Shown here: one piece after another, positions 45,280 through 53,431 of the stretch
Position numbering within the stretch: the first letter of the stretch is position 1
How the letters are laid out: each line of letters starts with the position of its first letter
Assembly: GCF_002953255.1 (NCBI RefSeq)
Contig: NZ_CP026498.1
Coordinates: 5,497,889-5,561,888 of the forward strand
Source: Streptomyces sp. CB01881
GTDB taxonomy: Bacteria; Actinomycetota; Actinomycetes; Streptomycetales; Streptomycetaceae
DNA: 64,000 bases
Direction: 5' to 3'
Position numbers and translations under genes: made by a program
Notes under the pieces: generated by a model
Seen by the model: only the letters and a program-made list of their open reading frames with translations
What the model was told of the DNA's origin: nothing
Databases searched by the model: none

Positions 45280-47562
45280 ATGGCCAAGCAGGCCCCGCAG
45301 AGCGACCCGGCGCAGGACGCCCCCGAGGTGTCCGCGCCCCAGCACGCTGCCGCCGGGCTGCCCGCCGTCGGCCACAGCCTCCGGATGGCCACCGAGCAGA
45401 TGGGCGCCCGCCGCACCCTGGCCACCCTGCGCAAGGTCAACCAGCCCGACGGCTTCGACTGCCCCGGCTGCGCCTGGCCCGAGCCGGGCAAGACGCACAC
45501 CGCCGAGTTCTGCGAGAACGGGGCGAAGGCCGTCGCCGAGGAGGCCACCGAGCGCAGGATCCACGCCGAGTTCTTCGCCGCCCACCCGGTGGCGGAGCTC
45601 GCGGAGCGCTCCGGCTACTGGCTCGGCCAGCAGGGCCGCCTCACCGCACCGATGCTGCTGGACGAGGGCGCGACCCACTACACGCCGATCGGCTGGGACG
45701 AGGCCTTCGCGCTGATCGCCGAGGAGCTGCGCGCGCTGGACACCCCGGACGGCGCCGCGTTCTACACCTCCGGCCGGACCAGCAACGAGGCCGCCTTCGC
45801 CTACCAGCTGTTCGCCCGCCGACTGGGCACCAACAACCTGCCCGACTGCTCCAACATGTGCCACGAGTCGTCCGGCTCGGCCCTCACCGAGACGCTCGGG
45901 GTCGGCAAGGGCAGCGTCAGCCTGAAGGACCTCTACCAGGCGGACCTGATCATCGTGGCCGGCCAGAACCCGGGCACCAACCACCCGCGGATGCTCTCCG
46001 CCCTGGAGCGGGCCAAGCGCGCCGGAGCCACCGTCGTCAGCGTCAACCCGCTGCCGGAGGCCGGCCTGGAGCGGTTCAAGAACCCGCAGAACGCGCGCGG
46101 CCTGGTCGGCCACGGCACCAAGCTGACCGACCTCTTCCTCCAGATCCGGCTGGGCGGCGACCTCGCCCTGTTCCGCGCGCTCAACCAGCTGATCCTCGAC
46201 AAGGACGCCGTCGACCACGCGTTCGTCGCGGAGCACTGCCACGGCTTCGAGGAGTTCGCCGCCGAGGCCCGCGAGACCACCCGCGAGGAGGTGCTCGCCG
46301 CCACCGGCCTGCCCTGGGAGCAGATCGAGGAGCTGGCCCGGATGGTGCTGGCGTCGGAGAAGGTCATCGTCTGCTGGGCGATGGGCCTCACCCAGCACAA
46401 GCACGCCGTGCCGACCATCCGCGAGGTGGTCAACTTCCTGCTGCTGCGCGGCAACGTGGGCCGTCCGGGCGCCGGCGTCTGCCCGGTGCGCGGGCACAGC
46501 AACGTGCAGGGCGACCGGACGATGGGCATCTTCGAGCGCCCGTCGGAGGCCTTCCTGGACGCGCTGGGCGGCGAGTTCGGCTTCGAGCCGCCGCGCGCGC
46601 ACGGCTACGACTCGGTGGACACCATCCGTGCGATGCGCGACGGCAAGGTCCGGGTGTTCTTCGCGATGGGCGGCAACTTCGTCGCGGCGACCCCGGACAC
46701 CGAGGTCACCGAGGCGGCGATGCGCCGTTGCCGGCTGACGGTGCACGTCTCCACCAAGCTCAACCGCTCGCACGTGGTGACCGGCGCCCGCGCGCTGATC
46801 CTGCCCACCCTGGGCCGCACCGACCGGGACGTCACCGCCAAGGGCGCCCAGTTCGTCTCCGTCGAGGACTCGATGGGCCAGGTGCACTCCTCCCGCGGCG
46901 GCCTGCGCCCGCCCGCGCCGGGGCTGCTCTCCGAGGTGGCGATCGTCTGCCGGCTGGCCCGCGCCGCCCTCGGCCCGCAGGACAACGTGCCGTGGGAGGA
47001 GTTCGCCGTCGACTACGACACCCTGCGGGACCGGATCGCCCGGGTGGTCCCGGGCTTCGCGGACTTCAACGAGAAGGTCCGCCGCCCCGGCGGCTTCACG
47101 CTGCCGCACGGCCCGCGCGACTCCCGGACCTTCCCGACCGCGACCGGCAAGGCCAACTTCACGGTCAACCCGCTCACCGCGCCCGAGGTGCCGGCCGGCC
47201 GCCTGCTGCTGCAGACGCTCCGCTCGCACGACCAGTACAACACCACGATCTACGGCCTGGACGACCGCTACCGCGGCATCACCGGCGGCCGCCGCGTCGT
47301 CCTGGTGAACCCGGCCGACGCCGCCGAGCTGGGTCTGGCCGAGGGGGCGTACATCGACCTGGTGGGCGAGTGGAAGGACGGGGTGGAGCGCCGCGCCCCG
47401 CACTTCAAGGTGGTGCACTACCCGGTGGCCCGCGGCGGCGCCGCCGCGTACTACCCGGAGACCAACGTGCTGGTGCCGCTGGACTCCACCGCCGACATCA
47501 GCAACACCCCGACCTCCAAGGCCGTGGTGGTCCGCTTCGAACCGGACAGCGGCGCGAGCTGA
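45280..47562 (+). CDS. FdhF/YdeP-type molybdopterin oxidoreductase
   Basis: The 760-residue protein belongs to the formate-dehydrogenase-alpha-like family. Cysteines C61, C64 and C78 (DCPGCAW...FCENG) may bind an Fe-S cluster. C192 in DCSNMCHESSG aligns with the selenocysteine of E. coli FdhF, so a cysteine-ligated Mo or W is likely. The C-terminal MopB dinucleotide-binding domain ends DSTADISNTPTSKAVVVRF. There is no twin-Arg signal and no small subunit nearby, so it should be a soluble single-subunit enzyme. Substrate unknown; formate is not assured. GAGGAG precedes ATG 45280. Confidence 0.9.
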   Translation: MAKQAPQSDPAQDAPEVSAPQHAAAGLPAVGHSLRMATEQMGARRTLATLRKVNQPDGFDCPGCAWPEPGKTHTAEFCENGAKAVAEEATERRIHAEFFAAHPVAELAERSGYWLGQQGRLTAPMLLDEGATHYTPIGWDEAFALIAEELRALDTPDGAAFYTSGRTSNEAAFAYQLFARRLGTNNLPDCSNMCHESSGSALTETLGVGKGSVSLKDLYQADLIIVAGQNPGTNHPRMLSALERAKRAGATVVSVNPLPEAGLERFKNPQNARGLVGHGTKLTDLFLQIRLGGDLALFRALNQLILDKDAVDHAFVAEHCHGFEEFAAEARETTREEVLAATGLPWEQIEELARMVLASEKVIVCWAMGLTQHKHAVPTIREVVNFLLLRGNVGRPGAGVCPVRGHSNVQGDRTMGIFERPSEAFLDALGGEFGFEPPRAHGYDSVDTIRAMRDGKVRVFFAMGGNFVAATPDTEVTEAAMRRCRLTVHVSTKLNRSHVVTGARALILPTLGRTDRDVTAKGAQFVSVEDSMGQVHSSRGGLRPPAPGLLSEVAIVCRLARAALGPQDNVPWEEFAVDYDTLRDRIARVVPGFADFNEKVRRPGGFTLPHGPRDSRTFPTATGKANFTVNPLTAPEVPAGRLLLQTLRSHDQYNTTIYGLDDRYRGITGGRRVVLVNPADAAELGLAEGAYIDLVGEWKDGVERRAPHFKVVHYPVARGGAAAYYPETNVLVPLDSTADISNTPTSKAVVVRFEPDSGAS

Positions 47563-47567
47563 GCACG

Positions 47568-47622
47568 GAACGCCCGAGGGGGCCTGCGGACCTTCGCGGT
47601 CCGCAGGCCCCCTCGGGCGTTC
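47568..47622. terminator. 25-bp perfect hairpin between convergent genes
   Basis: Arms 47568-47592 and 47598-47622 are exact complements around TTCGC. It starts five bases past the oxidoreductase stop and ends three bases before the NlpC/P60 stop on the other strand, so it serves both. Confidence 0.92.
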
Positions 47623-47625
47623 GCG

Positions 47626-49230
47626 TCAGTTCTGCCCGGTCGGCAGCGGCGTGGCCGAGGTGGTGCCCGGGGCCGAGGCGCTGGCGGAGCCGGTGCCGGT
47701 GGCCGAGGCGGACGAGGTCGGCGTCCCCGTGGGCGTCCCGGTGGGGGTGCCCGTCGGGGTGCCGGCCGGCGTGGTGGTCGGCGTGGTGGTCGGCGTCCCC
47801 GTGGGGGTGCCGGTCGGCGTGGTGGTCGGCGTGGTGGTCGGCGTCCCCGTGGGCGTACCGGTCGGGGTGCCCGTGGGGGTACCGGTGGGCGTACCGGTCG
47901 GGGTGCCCGTGGGCGTGGTGGACGGCGTCCCCGGCGCGGGGGTGCCGGGTGCGGGCGTCCCCGGGTCCGGCGTGCCCGGGGCGGGCGTCGCCGGCACCTG
48001 GTTGGCCGGGCTCGGCGCGATCGGGGTGACGGTGTCCCAGCCGGCCGGGAGGTCCGGCACCTTCCAGGCGCCTCCCGCCTCGTCCGAAGCGGTCTCCGGG
48101 TCCGGCCGGACGGCACCGAGGATCGGCATCGAGCCGATCGGCGAGACCTTGATCACGGCCCCCGGCCGCGGTGCCTGCACGACCAGCCCGCCGCCGATGT
48201 ACATCGCGACGTGGGTGGCGCCCTCGAAGTAGATGACCAGGTCGCCGGGGCGCAGCTGGTTCAGCGCGACGTGCTGGAGCTGGGCCCACTGCTCCTGGCT
48301 GGTGCGCGGGATCGGCTTGCCGGCGTGCAGCCAGGCCTGCGAGGTGAGGCCGGAGCAGTCGAAGGTCTCGGGGCCGGCAGCGCCCCACACGTACGGCTTG
48401 CCCAGCTGCGCCAGCGCGTACGCGACGGCGGCCCGGCCGGCCAGCGAGGGGGTGCGCTCGCCCTTGCCGAGCGCGCCGGAGGCGAGGAAGGCGAGCTGGG
48501 CCTCGTCGGCCTTGGCCTTCTCCACCTTCTCCAGCTCGGTGCGCTGGGCGCCGGTGAGGGAGGAGACCAGCTGCTCGACGGAGGCGAGGTCGGTGGCGAC
48601 CTTGGCCTTGGCGGCGTCCTGCTGGCCGACCAGCACCTGCGAGCTCTTCAGCGCCTCCTCGTTCTGCTTCTGCAGACCGGTGAGCGCGTCGCGGTCGGTC
48701 TTCAGCCGGCCCAGGAACTCGGACTGCGAGCGGCTCGCGGTGGCGAGCAGCTCGGCGATGGTGACCGCCTCGTACGGGTCCTTGGAGAGCAGCAGTTCGG
48801 CGTAGGCGGACGCGGCGCCGTTGCGGTACTGGGCCGCGGCGAGCTGGGCGGCGATGTCGGTGCCGGCGTCGACCAGCTTCTGCTGGCGTTCCAGCCGGTC
48901 CTTGAGGTCGGCGAGCGCGGCCTGCTGCTCGGCGACCTTGGCGACGGTGGCGTTGTACTGCTCGGTGGCGGCCTCGGCGCCCTTGTACAGCTCGTGCAGC
49001 TTGTCGAGCAGCGGGCCGAGGGTGGCCTTGGCGTCGGCGAGCGGGTCGGCCCCGGGTGCGGTGGTCGGGGCGGTGACGCCGGGAGTGCCCGGGTCCGGTG
49101 CGGCGTAGGCGGCCTGGGTGGCCAGCGGCAGGGCGAGCGCGGCGGCCGCGAGCACCGCTCCGCAGCGCAGAGCCGCCCGCACCCACGGTCGCAGTCCGGC
49201 CGTCTCCGTCCGCTGTACAGCCCCGCCCAT
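47626..49230 (-). CDS. secreted NlpC/P60 peptidoglycan hydrolase with Pro-Thr repeat tail
   Basis: The 534-residue protein has a signal peptide (about 17-44, cleavage near AYAAP) and a long coiled coil (about 60-250, typical of regulated cell-wall hydrolases). An NlpC/P60 domain (about 270-370) follows with catalytic Cys in FDCSGLTSQAW (about 292) and His in ATHVAMYIGGG (about 337). The last 130 residues are a low-complexity PTGTPT tail. It should cut stem peptides outside the membrane. ATG 49230 with GGGGAGGA seven bases away. Divergent from the phosphate transporter. Confidence 0.92.
   Translation of the reverse strand: MGGAVQRTETAGLRPWVRAALRCGAVLAAAALALPLATQAAYAAPDPGTPGVTAPTTAPGADPLADAKATLGPLLDKLHELYKGAEAATEQYNATVAKVAEQQAALADLKDRLERQQKLVDAGTDIAAQLAAAQYRNGAASAYAELLLSKDPYEAVTIAELLATASRSQSEFLGRLKTDRDALTGLQKQNEEALKSSQVLVGQQDAAKAKVATDLASVEQLVSSLTGAQRTELEKVEKAKADEAQLAFLASGALGKGERTPSLAGRAAVAYALAQLGKPYVWGAAGPETFDCSGLTSQAWLHAGKPIPRTSQEQWAQLQHVALNQLRPGDLVIYFEGATHVAMYIGGGLVVQAPRPGAVIKVSPIGSMPILGAVRPDPETASDEAGGAWKVPDLPAGWDTVTPIAPSPANQVPATPAPGTPDPGTPAPGTPAPGTPSTTPTGTPTGTPTGTPTGTPTGTPTGTPTTTPTTTPTGTPTGTPTTTPTTTPAGTPTGTPTGTPTGTPTSSASATGTGSASASAPGTTSATPLPTGQN
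47719..47990 (-). repeat. Pro-Thr-Gly hexanucleotide-type coding repeat
   Basis: About 90 codons repeat short units translating to GTPT, TTPT and APGTPDPGTP. The DNA copies vary mainly by whole 6- or 12-base units, so length polymorphism by slippage is likely. The tail follows the catalytic domain. Confidence 0.9.
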
Positions 49231-49575
49231 GGGTGTGTCCTCCCCGACCCGACGGTCCGGGGTCTCCGGATCCACGCAGATCCTGTCATGGGTTACCCGC
49301 CAGAAACAGACCGCGTCCGTACGGGTCGGTGAATTCTCAGGCCCGGGGGCCGGTCGGGCTGTGAGCCGGGTCTCACCAAACCGGATCGAACCAGGACGTT
49401 CTCCGCCAATGCCCAGCTCAGCGCGGTCCTGGACATCTTGAGGAAAGGTGTCGGCAACCCCTCCGACACTGTCGGAACCACGAATCCCGGCCCAGTTCAT
49501 CTTCCGTTCACCGAATGTCCCTACCGTCGCGAGCGACACCAACGTCAGTGCGACAACTACGACGATTGTTTGGGT
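49231..49575. other. 345-base divergent intergenic region of nlpC/P60 and pit
   Basis: It holds the PHO box at 49495-49516 and an inverted repeat CCGACACTGTCGG near 49463-49475. I looked for a ydaO-type c-di-AMP riboswitch, common before such hydrolases, and did not find a convincing one. No gene is visible. Confidence 0.5.
49495..49516 (+). promoter_or_regulatory. PHO box (PhoP direct repeats) upstream of pit
   Basis: GTTCATCTTCC is followed directly by GTTCACCGAAT, two 11-bp direct repeat units matching the streptomycete PHO-box pattern GTTCACC. It ends 59 bases before the transporter start, a normal promoter position. PhoR-PhoP control is inferred from this match. Confidence 0.8.
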
Positions 49576-50766
49576 ATGGAACACATCTCGTTCCTGGTTG
49601 CCGTCGTGATCATCACGGCGCTCGCCTTCGACTTCACCAACGGGTTCCACGACACCGCCAACGCGATGGCCACCTCCATCGCGACGGGAGCCCTCCGGCC
49701 CAAGGTCGCGGTCACCATCGCGGCCGTCCTCAACTTCGCGGGCGCGTTCCTGTCCGTGAAGGTCGCCAGCACCATCTCCGGCGGCATCGTCAACGAGAAG
49801 ACCGGCATCCACCCCGAGATCATCTTCGCCGCACTGGTCGGCGCGATCCTGTGGAACCTGCTCACCTGGCTGAGAGGCCTGCCGTCCAGTTCCTCGCACG
49901 CGCTCTACGGCGGCCTGATCGGTGCCACCGTCGTCGGCGTCGGCGTCAACGGCGTCAACTTCGACACCGTCGTCACCAAGATCCTCATCCCCGCGGTCGC
50001 CTCCCCGCTGGTCGCCGGCCTGGCCTCGTGGGGCGCCACCAAGCTGGCCTACGCGATCACCCGCAGGAGCAACGGCGAGACCGTCACCAAGGGCTTCAAG
50101 ACCGGCCAGATGTTCTCCTCCTCGCTGATCTCGCTGGCCCACGGCACCAACGACGCCCAGAAGACGATGGGCATCATCACCCTGACCCTGGTCTCGGTCG
50201 GCGCCCTGCCCAAGGGCGCGCTGCCCCCCACCTGGGTGATCGTCTCGGCCGGTGCGGCGATCGCGCTCGGCACCTACATGGGCGGCTGGCGGATCATCCG
50301 CTCGATGGGCAAGGGCCTGGCGGACATCCAGGCTCCGCAGGGCTTCGCCTCCGAGTCGGCCGCCGCGACCGTCATCCTGACCTCGTCGCACATGGGCTTC
50401 GGCCTCTCCACCACCCAGGTCTGCTCCGGCGGCATCATGGGCGCCGGCCTCGGCGGCCCGAAGGCCGAGCTGCGCTGGAGCCTGGTCCGCCGCATGGTCT
50501 ACACCTGGGGCCTGACCCTGCCGGCCGCCGCCGTGGTCTCCGGCGCCGCGGCGTTCCTCGCCCAGCAGGGCCCCTGGGGCGTGGCCCTGGTCGGCGCCGC
50601 CCTGGTGGCCGGCTCCGGCGCGATGTGGATCATCTCGCGCCGCCAGCCGGTCGGCGCGGACAACGTCAACGACGTCAACCCGGTCGAGAACGTCACCCCG
50701 GTGGAGGTGGGCCCGGCCGGCACCCCCGCCGCCCCCACCGCCGCCTCGACCACGGTCGCGGCCTGA
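49576..50766 (+). CDS. pit: low-affinity inorganic phosphate transporter (PiT family)
   Basis: The 396-residue membrane protein has the two inverted PiT signatures: NGFHDTANAMATSI near the N-terminus and LAHGTNDAQKTMGI in the second half, with about ten spans. It should import phosphate with a cation. The C-terminal 35 residues are a soluble Pro/Ala/Val tail. ATG 49576 has only a weak ribosome site. A small membrane protein gene follows by 26 bp and a PHO box precedes it. Confidence 0.94.
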   Translation: MEHISFLVAVVIITALAFDFTNGFHDTANAMATSIATGALRPKVAVTIAAVLNFAGAFLSVKVASTISGGIVNEKTGIHPEIIFAALVGAILWNLLTWLRGLPSSSSHALYGGLIGATVVGVGVNGVNFDTVVTKILIPAVASPLVAGLASWGATKLAYAITRRSNGETVTKGFKTGQMFSSSLISLAHGTNDAQKTMGIITLTLVSVGALPKGALPPTWVIVSAGAAIALGTYMGGWRIIRSMGKGLADIQAPQGFASESAAATVILTSSHMGFGLSTTQVCSGGIMGAGLGGPKAELRWSLVRRMVYTWGLTLPAAAVVSGAAAFLAQQGPWGVALVGAALVAGSGAMWIISRRQPVGADNVNDVNPVENVTPVEVGPAGTPAAPTAASTTVAA

Positions 50767-50792
50767 GCGCCGCCGGCTGAGGAGCACACACC

Positions 50793-51056
50793 ATGCACAT
50801 CAAGTGGAACGCCCTGGCGCAGACCGCCGGCTTCAGCTTCGGCATCACCGTCGCCGTGGTCGCCGTCTTCGCGCTCGGCATCCTGGCCCTCTCCCGCCGC
50901 GAGGCCGCGCTGACCGCGCAGCGCTCGGCGGCCGGCACCGGCGCCGGCACCCCGTCCGCGGGCGCCGGCCGGCTGGCCCTGGCCGGCGCGTACGCCTGCT
51001 TCGCGGTCTGCGGCGCGGCCGTCCTCTACGGCCTGTCGCTGATCGCCGGCCACTAG
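50793..51056 (+). CDS. small two-span membrane protein downstream of pit
   Basis: The 87-residue protein has two hydrophobic segments (ITVAVVAVFALGILAL and ALAGAYACFAVCGAAVLYGL) around a short Gly/Ala loop. GAGGAG precedes its ATG by eight bases. It lies 26 bp after pit and before a strong terminator, so it belongs to the same transcript. Synteny with pit in streptomycetes suggests an accessory role, unproved. Confidence 0.85.
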   Translation: MHIKWNALAQTAGFSFGITVAVVAVFALGILALSRREAALTAQRSAAGTGAGTPSAGAGRLALAGAYACFAVCGAAVLYGLSLIAGH

Positions 51057-51084
51057 CCGCAACGGCGACGGCCGACGGCCGCAC

Positions 51085-51128
51085 ACGCCGAAGGGCTGGG
51101 GAGCATCCGCTCCCCAGCCCTTCGGCGT
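51085..51128. terminator. 20-bp perfect hairpin between convergent genes
   Basis: Arms 51085-51104 and 51109-51128 around ATCC, 28 bases past the small membrane protein and 16 bases from the exporter stop. It should act in both directions. Confidence 0.9.
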
Positions 51129-51144
51129 TCCCGCGGGCGCCCGG

Positions 51145-52695
51145 TCAGTCCTGCTGGGTGGTGCGCAGCACGGTCTCGCGGATGAACAGCACCGTGACGA
51201 AGGCCAGCAGCGCGAACGGCGCCGCCATCAGGAAGACCACGCCCACGCCGTGCCCGAAGGCGTCCGTCACCAGCGGGACGATCGGGGCGGGCAGCTTGTG
51301 CAGGTCCGGGATTCCGCCGCCGGCCGCGGCGCCGGTGGCCGGGATGTGCGCGGCGGCCAGGTTCTCCGCCAGGTAGTGGCCGACCTTGTTGCTCATCAGG
51401 GCGCCGAGCGCGGAGACGCCCATCGCGCCGCCCATGGTGCGGAAGAAGGTGACCACCGAGCTGGCCGCGCCGAGTTCGTGGCGCGGCACGGTGTTCTGCA
51501 CGGCGAGGACGAGGTTCTGCATGGTCAGGCCGAGGCCGATGCCGGTGATCGCCATGTAGACGGAGAGCAGCCCGTAGGGGGTGTCGGCCCGGGCGGTGCC
51601 GAGCAGGCCGAAGCCGATGGCCAGCATGAGGGTGCCGGAGACCAGGTACACCTTCCACTTGCCGTACTTGGTGATCAGCTTCCCGGCCACGGTGGAGGAG
51701 ACGGCCAGGCCGAGGATCATCGGCAGGGTCATCAGGCCGGCGATGGTCGGGGACTTCTCCCGGGCCAGCTGGAAGTACTGGCTGAGGAAGGTGGTCGCGC
51801 CGTACATGCCGACGCCGACCAGGACGCTGGCGAGCGCGGCCAGGGCGACGGTGCGGTGGCGGAAGAGGTCCGGCGGGATGATCGGCTCGACGGCGCGCTT
51901 CTCGACCACCACGGCGAGGGCGCCGAGCACCAGGCCGCCGCCGACCATGGCCGCGGTCTGCCAGGAGAGCCAGGCGTAGTTCTTGCCGGCCAGGGTGATC
52001 CAGATCATCAGCAGGCTGACGGCGCCGGTGATGACCAGCGCGCCCAGGTAGTCGATCTTCACCTTGCGCTTGACCACCGGCAGCTTGAGCGTGCGCTGGA
52101 GCACCGCGATCGCGGCCAGCGCGAACGGGATGCCGACGTAGAAGCACCAGCGCCAGCCCAGCCAGGAGGTGTCCACGATGACGCCGCCGATCAGCGGGCC
52201 GCCGATGGTGGCCAGGGCGAAGACGGCGCCGAAGTAGCCGCTGTACCGGCCGCGCTCGCGCGGCGGGACCATCGCCGCCAGACAGATCTGGGCGAGGGCG
52301 GTGACACCGCCGGCGCCGATGCCCTGGAGGGCGCGGCAGGCGATCAGCTGGCCGGTGTTCTGGGAGAGGCCGGCCAGCGCCGAGGAGGCGATGTAGATGA
52401 CCAGGGCTATCTGCAGCAGCAGCTTCTTGCTGGCGAGGTCGGAGAGCTTGCCCCAGATCGGGGTGGAGGCGGTGAGGGTGAGCAGGGTGGCGGTGATCAC
52501 CCAGGTGTAGGCGGACTGGCCGCCGCGCAGGTCGGCGAGGATGCGGGGCAGCGCGTTGGAGACGACCGTCGACGACAGCACGGCCACGAAGAGGCCGAGC
52601 AGCAGGCCGGACAGCGCCTCCATCACCTGCCGGTGCGTCATGGGTTGGTCGTCGGCGGTGGCGGCCCCGGTCGCGGCTCGGGCGGTGACGGTCAT
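51145..52695 (-). CDS. DHA2-type MFS multidrug exporter under MarR control
   Basis: The 516-residue protein has about 14 membrane helices; VVSNALPRIL and WGKLSDLASKK are its versions of motifs D1 and A, and GPLIGGVI is motif C. It should extrude drugs using the proton gradient. ATG 52695 has AAGGA five bases away; a longer reading runs through the operator region and is unlikely. The double MarR-type operator and marR gene lie directly upstream on the same strand. Confidence 0.92.
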   Translation of the reverse strand: MTVTARAATGAATADDQPMTHRQVMEALSGLLLGLFVAVLSSTVVSNALPRILADLRGGQSAYTWVITATLLTLTASTPIWGKLSDLASKKLLLQIALVIYIASSALAGLSQNTGQLIACRALQGIGAGGVTALAQICLAAMVPPRERGRYSGYFGAVFALATIGGPLIGGVIVDTSWLGWRWCFYVGIPFALAAIAVLQRTLKLPVVKRKVKIDYLGALVITGAVSLLMIWITLAGKNYAWLSWQTAAMVGGGLVLGALAVVVEKRAVEPIIPPDLFRHRTVALAALASVLVGVGMYGATTFLSQYFQLAREKSPTIAGLMTLPMILGLAVSSTVAGKLITKYGKWKVYLVSGTLMLAIGFGLLGTARADTPYGLLSVYMAITGIGLGLTMQNLVLAVQNTVPRHELGAASSVVTFFRTMGGAMGVSALGALMSNKVGHYLAENLAAAHIPATGAAAGGGIPDLHKLPAPIVPLVTDAFGHGVGVVFLMAAPFALLAFVTVLFIRETVLRTTQQD

Positions 52696-52757
52696 CTGGG
52701 TCCTTCGGCGGGGGGTGCGGGGCGGAAGCGGGAGAGGGCGGACGAAGGCAGGAAATC

Positions 52758-52800
52758 GTTGCCTTACGCAACCATAGGACGAATGGTTGACTAGGGCAAC
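52758..52800. promoter_or_regulatory. double MarR-type operator in a 43-bp nested palindrome
   Basis: GTTGCCTTACGCAAC (52758-52772) and GTTGACTAGGGCAAC (52786-52800) share GTTG-N7-CAAC and are 28 bases centre to centre. The pair is itself arranged symmetrically: outer GTTGCC/GGCAAC and inner AACCAT/ATGGTT arms. It lies 63 bases upstream of the exporter start, next to the marR gene. Confidence 0.75.
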
Positions 52801-52853
52801 TTTCTTCAAGCCCAAGTAAAATCTGCCGCCGGCCCGGCCCCGGGCCCGGTACC

Positions 52854-53312
52854 TCAGACCCCCATGCCCTCCCCGACCACGTCGTTGAAGCGGTGCAGCA
52901 GCTCCGCGAAGCGGACCACGTCCTCCTCCGGCCAGTCGGCCATCAGTGCGCGCACCCGCTCCATCCGGGCGCCCCGCGCCCCGAGGAAGCGCCGCCGGCC
53001 GTCCTCGGTGAGCGAGACCAGCGCCGCCCTGCGGTCCAGCGGGTCCGCCTCCCGGTCCACCAGGCCCAGCTCCTCCAGCGCCCGGATCTGCCGGCTCACC
53101 GTGGCCTTGCCCACCGCGAAGTGCACGCCGATGTCGGTCACCCGCACCCGCCCGGCCTGTTCGATGTGGGCGAGCATGCTGTACGCCATGCCCTCCAGCT
53201 GGGGATGCACCCGGCGGGACATCTCCGCCACCCGGGCCCGGCCGCGCCGGAACAGCAGCGAGACCTCGCGCTCCACCGCCATCAGGTACTCGTCGTCACT
53301 CTCCGCACTCAC
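52854..53312 (-). CDS. MarR-family transcriptional regulator
   Basis: The 152-residue protein has the MarR winged helix (VTDIGVHFAVGKATVSRQIRALEELGLV shortened: VGKATVSRQIRALEELGLV) followed by the wing DPLDRRAALVSLTEDGRR. I start at GTG 53312 (MSAESDDEYLMAVE); GTG 53363 would add 17 residues that look non-coding. It probably represses the exporter downstream and, through CAACTAGTTG at 53369-53378, itself and the divergent membrane protein. Confidence 0.88.
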   Translation of the reverse strand: MSAESDDEYLMAVEREVSLLFRRGRARVAEMSRRVHPQLEGMAYSMLAHIEQAGRVRVTDIGVHFAVGKATVSRQIRALEELGLVDREADPLDRRAALVSLTEDGRRRFLGARGARMERVRALMADWPEEDVVRFAELLHRFNDVVGEGMGV

Positions 53313-53368
53313 GGCGCCAGTATCCCGCAGCCCGCCGGGCCCGGAAGCGGCGAGGGAGGACACCGCCC

Positions 53369-53378
53369 CAACTAGTTG
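53369..53378. promoter_or_regulatory. CAACTAGTTG palindrome between marR and the divergent gene
   Basis: A perfect 10-bp palindrome built from the CAAC/GTTG half-sites seen in the double operator at 52758-52800. It lies 54 bases upstream of the divergent gene start. It is probably a third site of the same MarR protein. Confidence 0.5.
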
Positions 53379-53431
53379 ATGGTATGAAGTATCCGTTTGT
53401 CCTCTATTCGCCGATAGGCAAGGAGATGTGC

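Noticed and set aside
49231..49494. ydaO-type c-di-AMP riboswitch upstream of the NlpC/P60 gene
   Set aside because: Such hydrolases often carry one, but I could not find the conserved core here.
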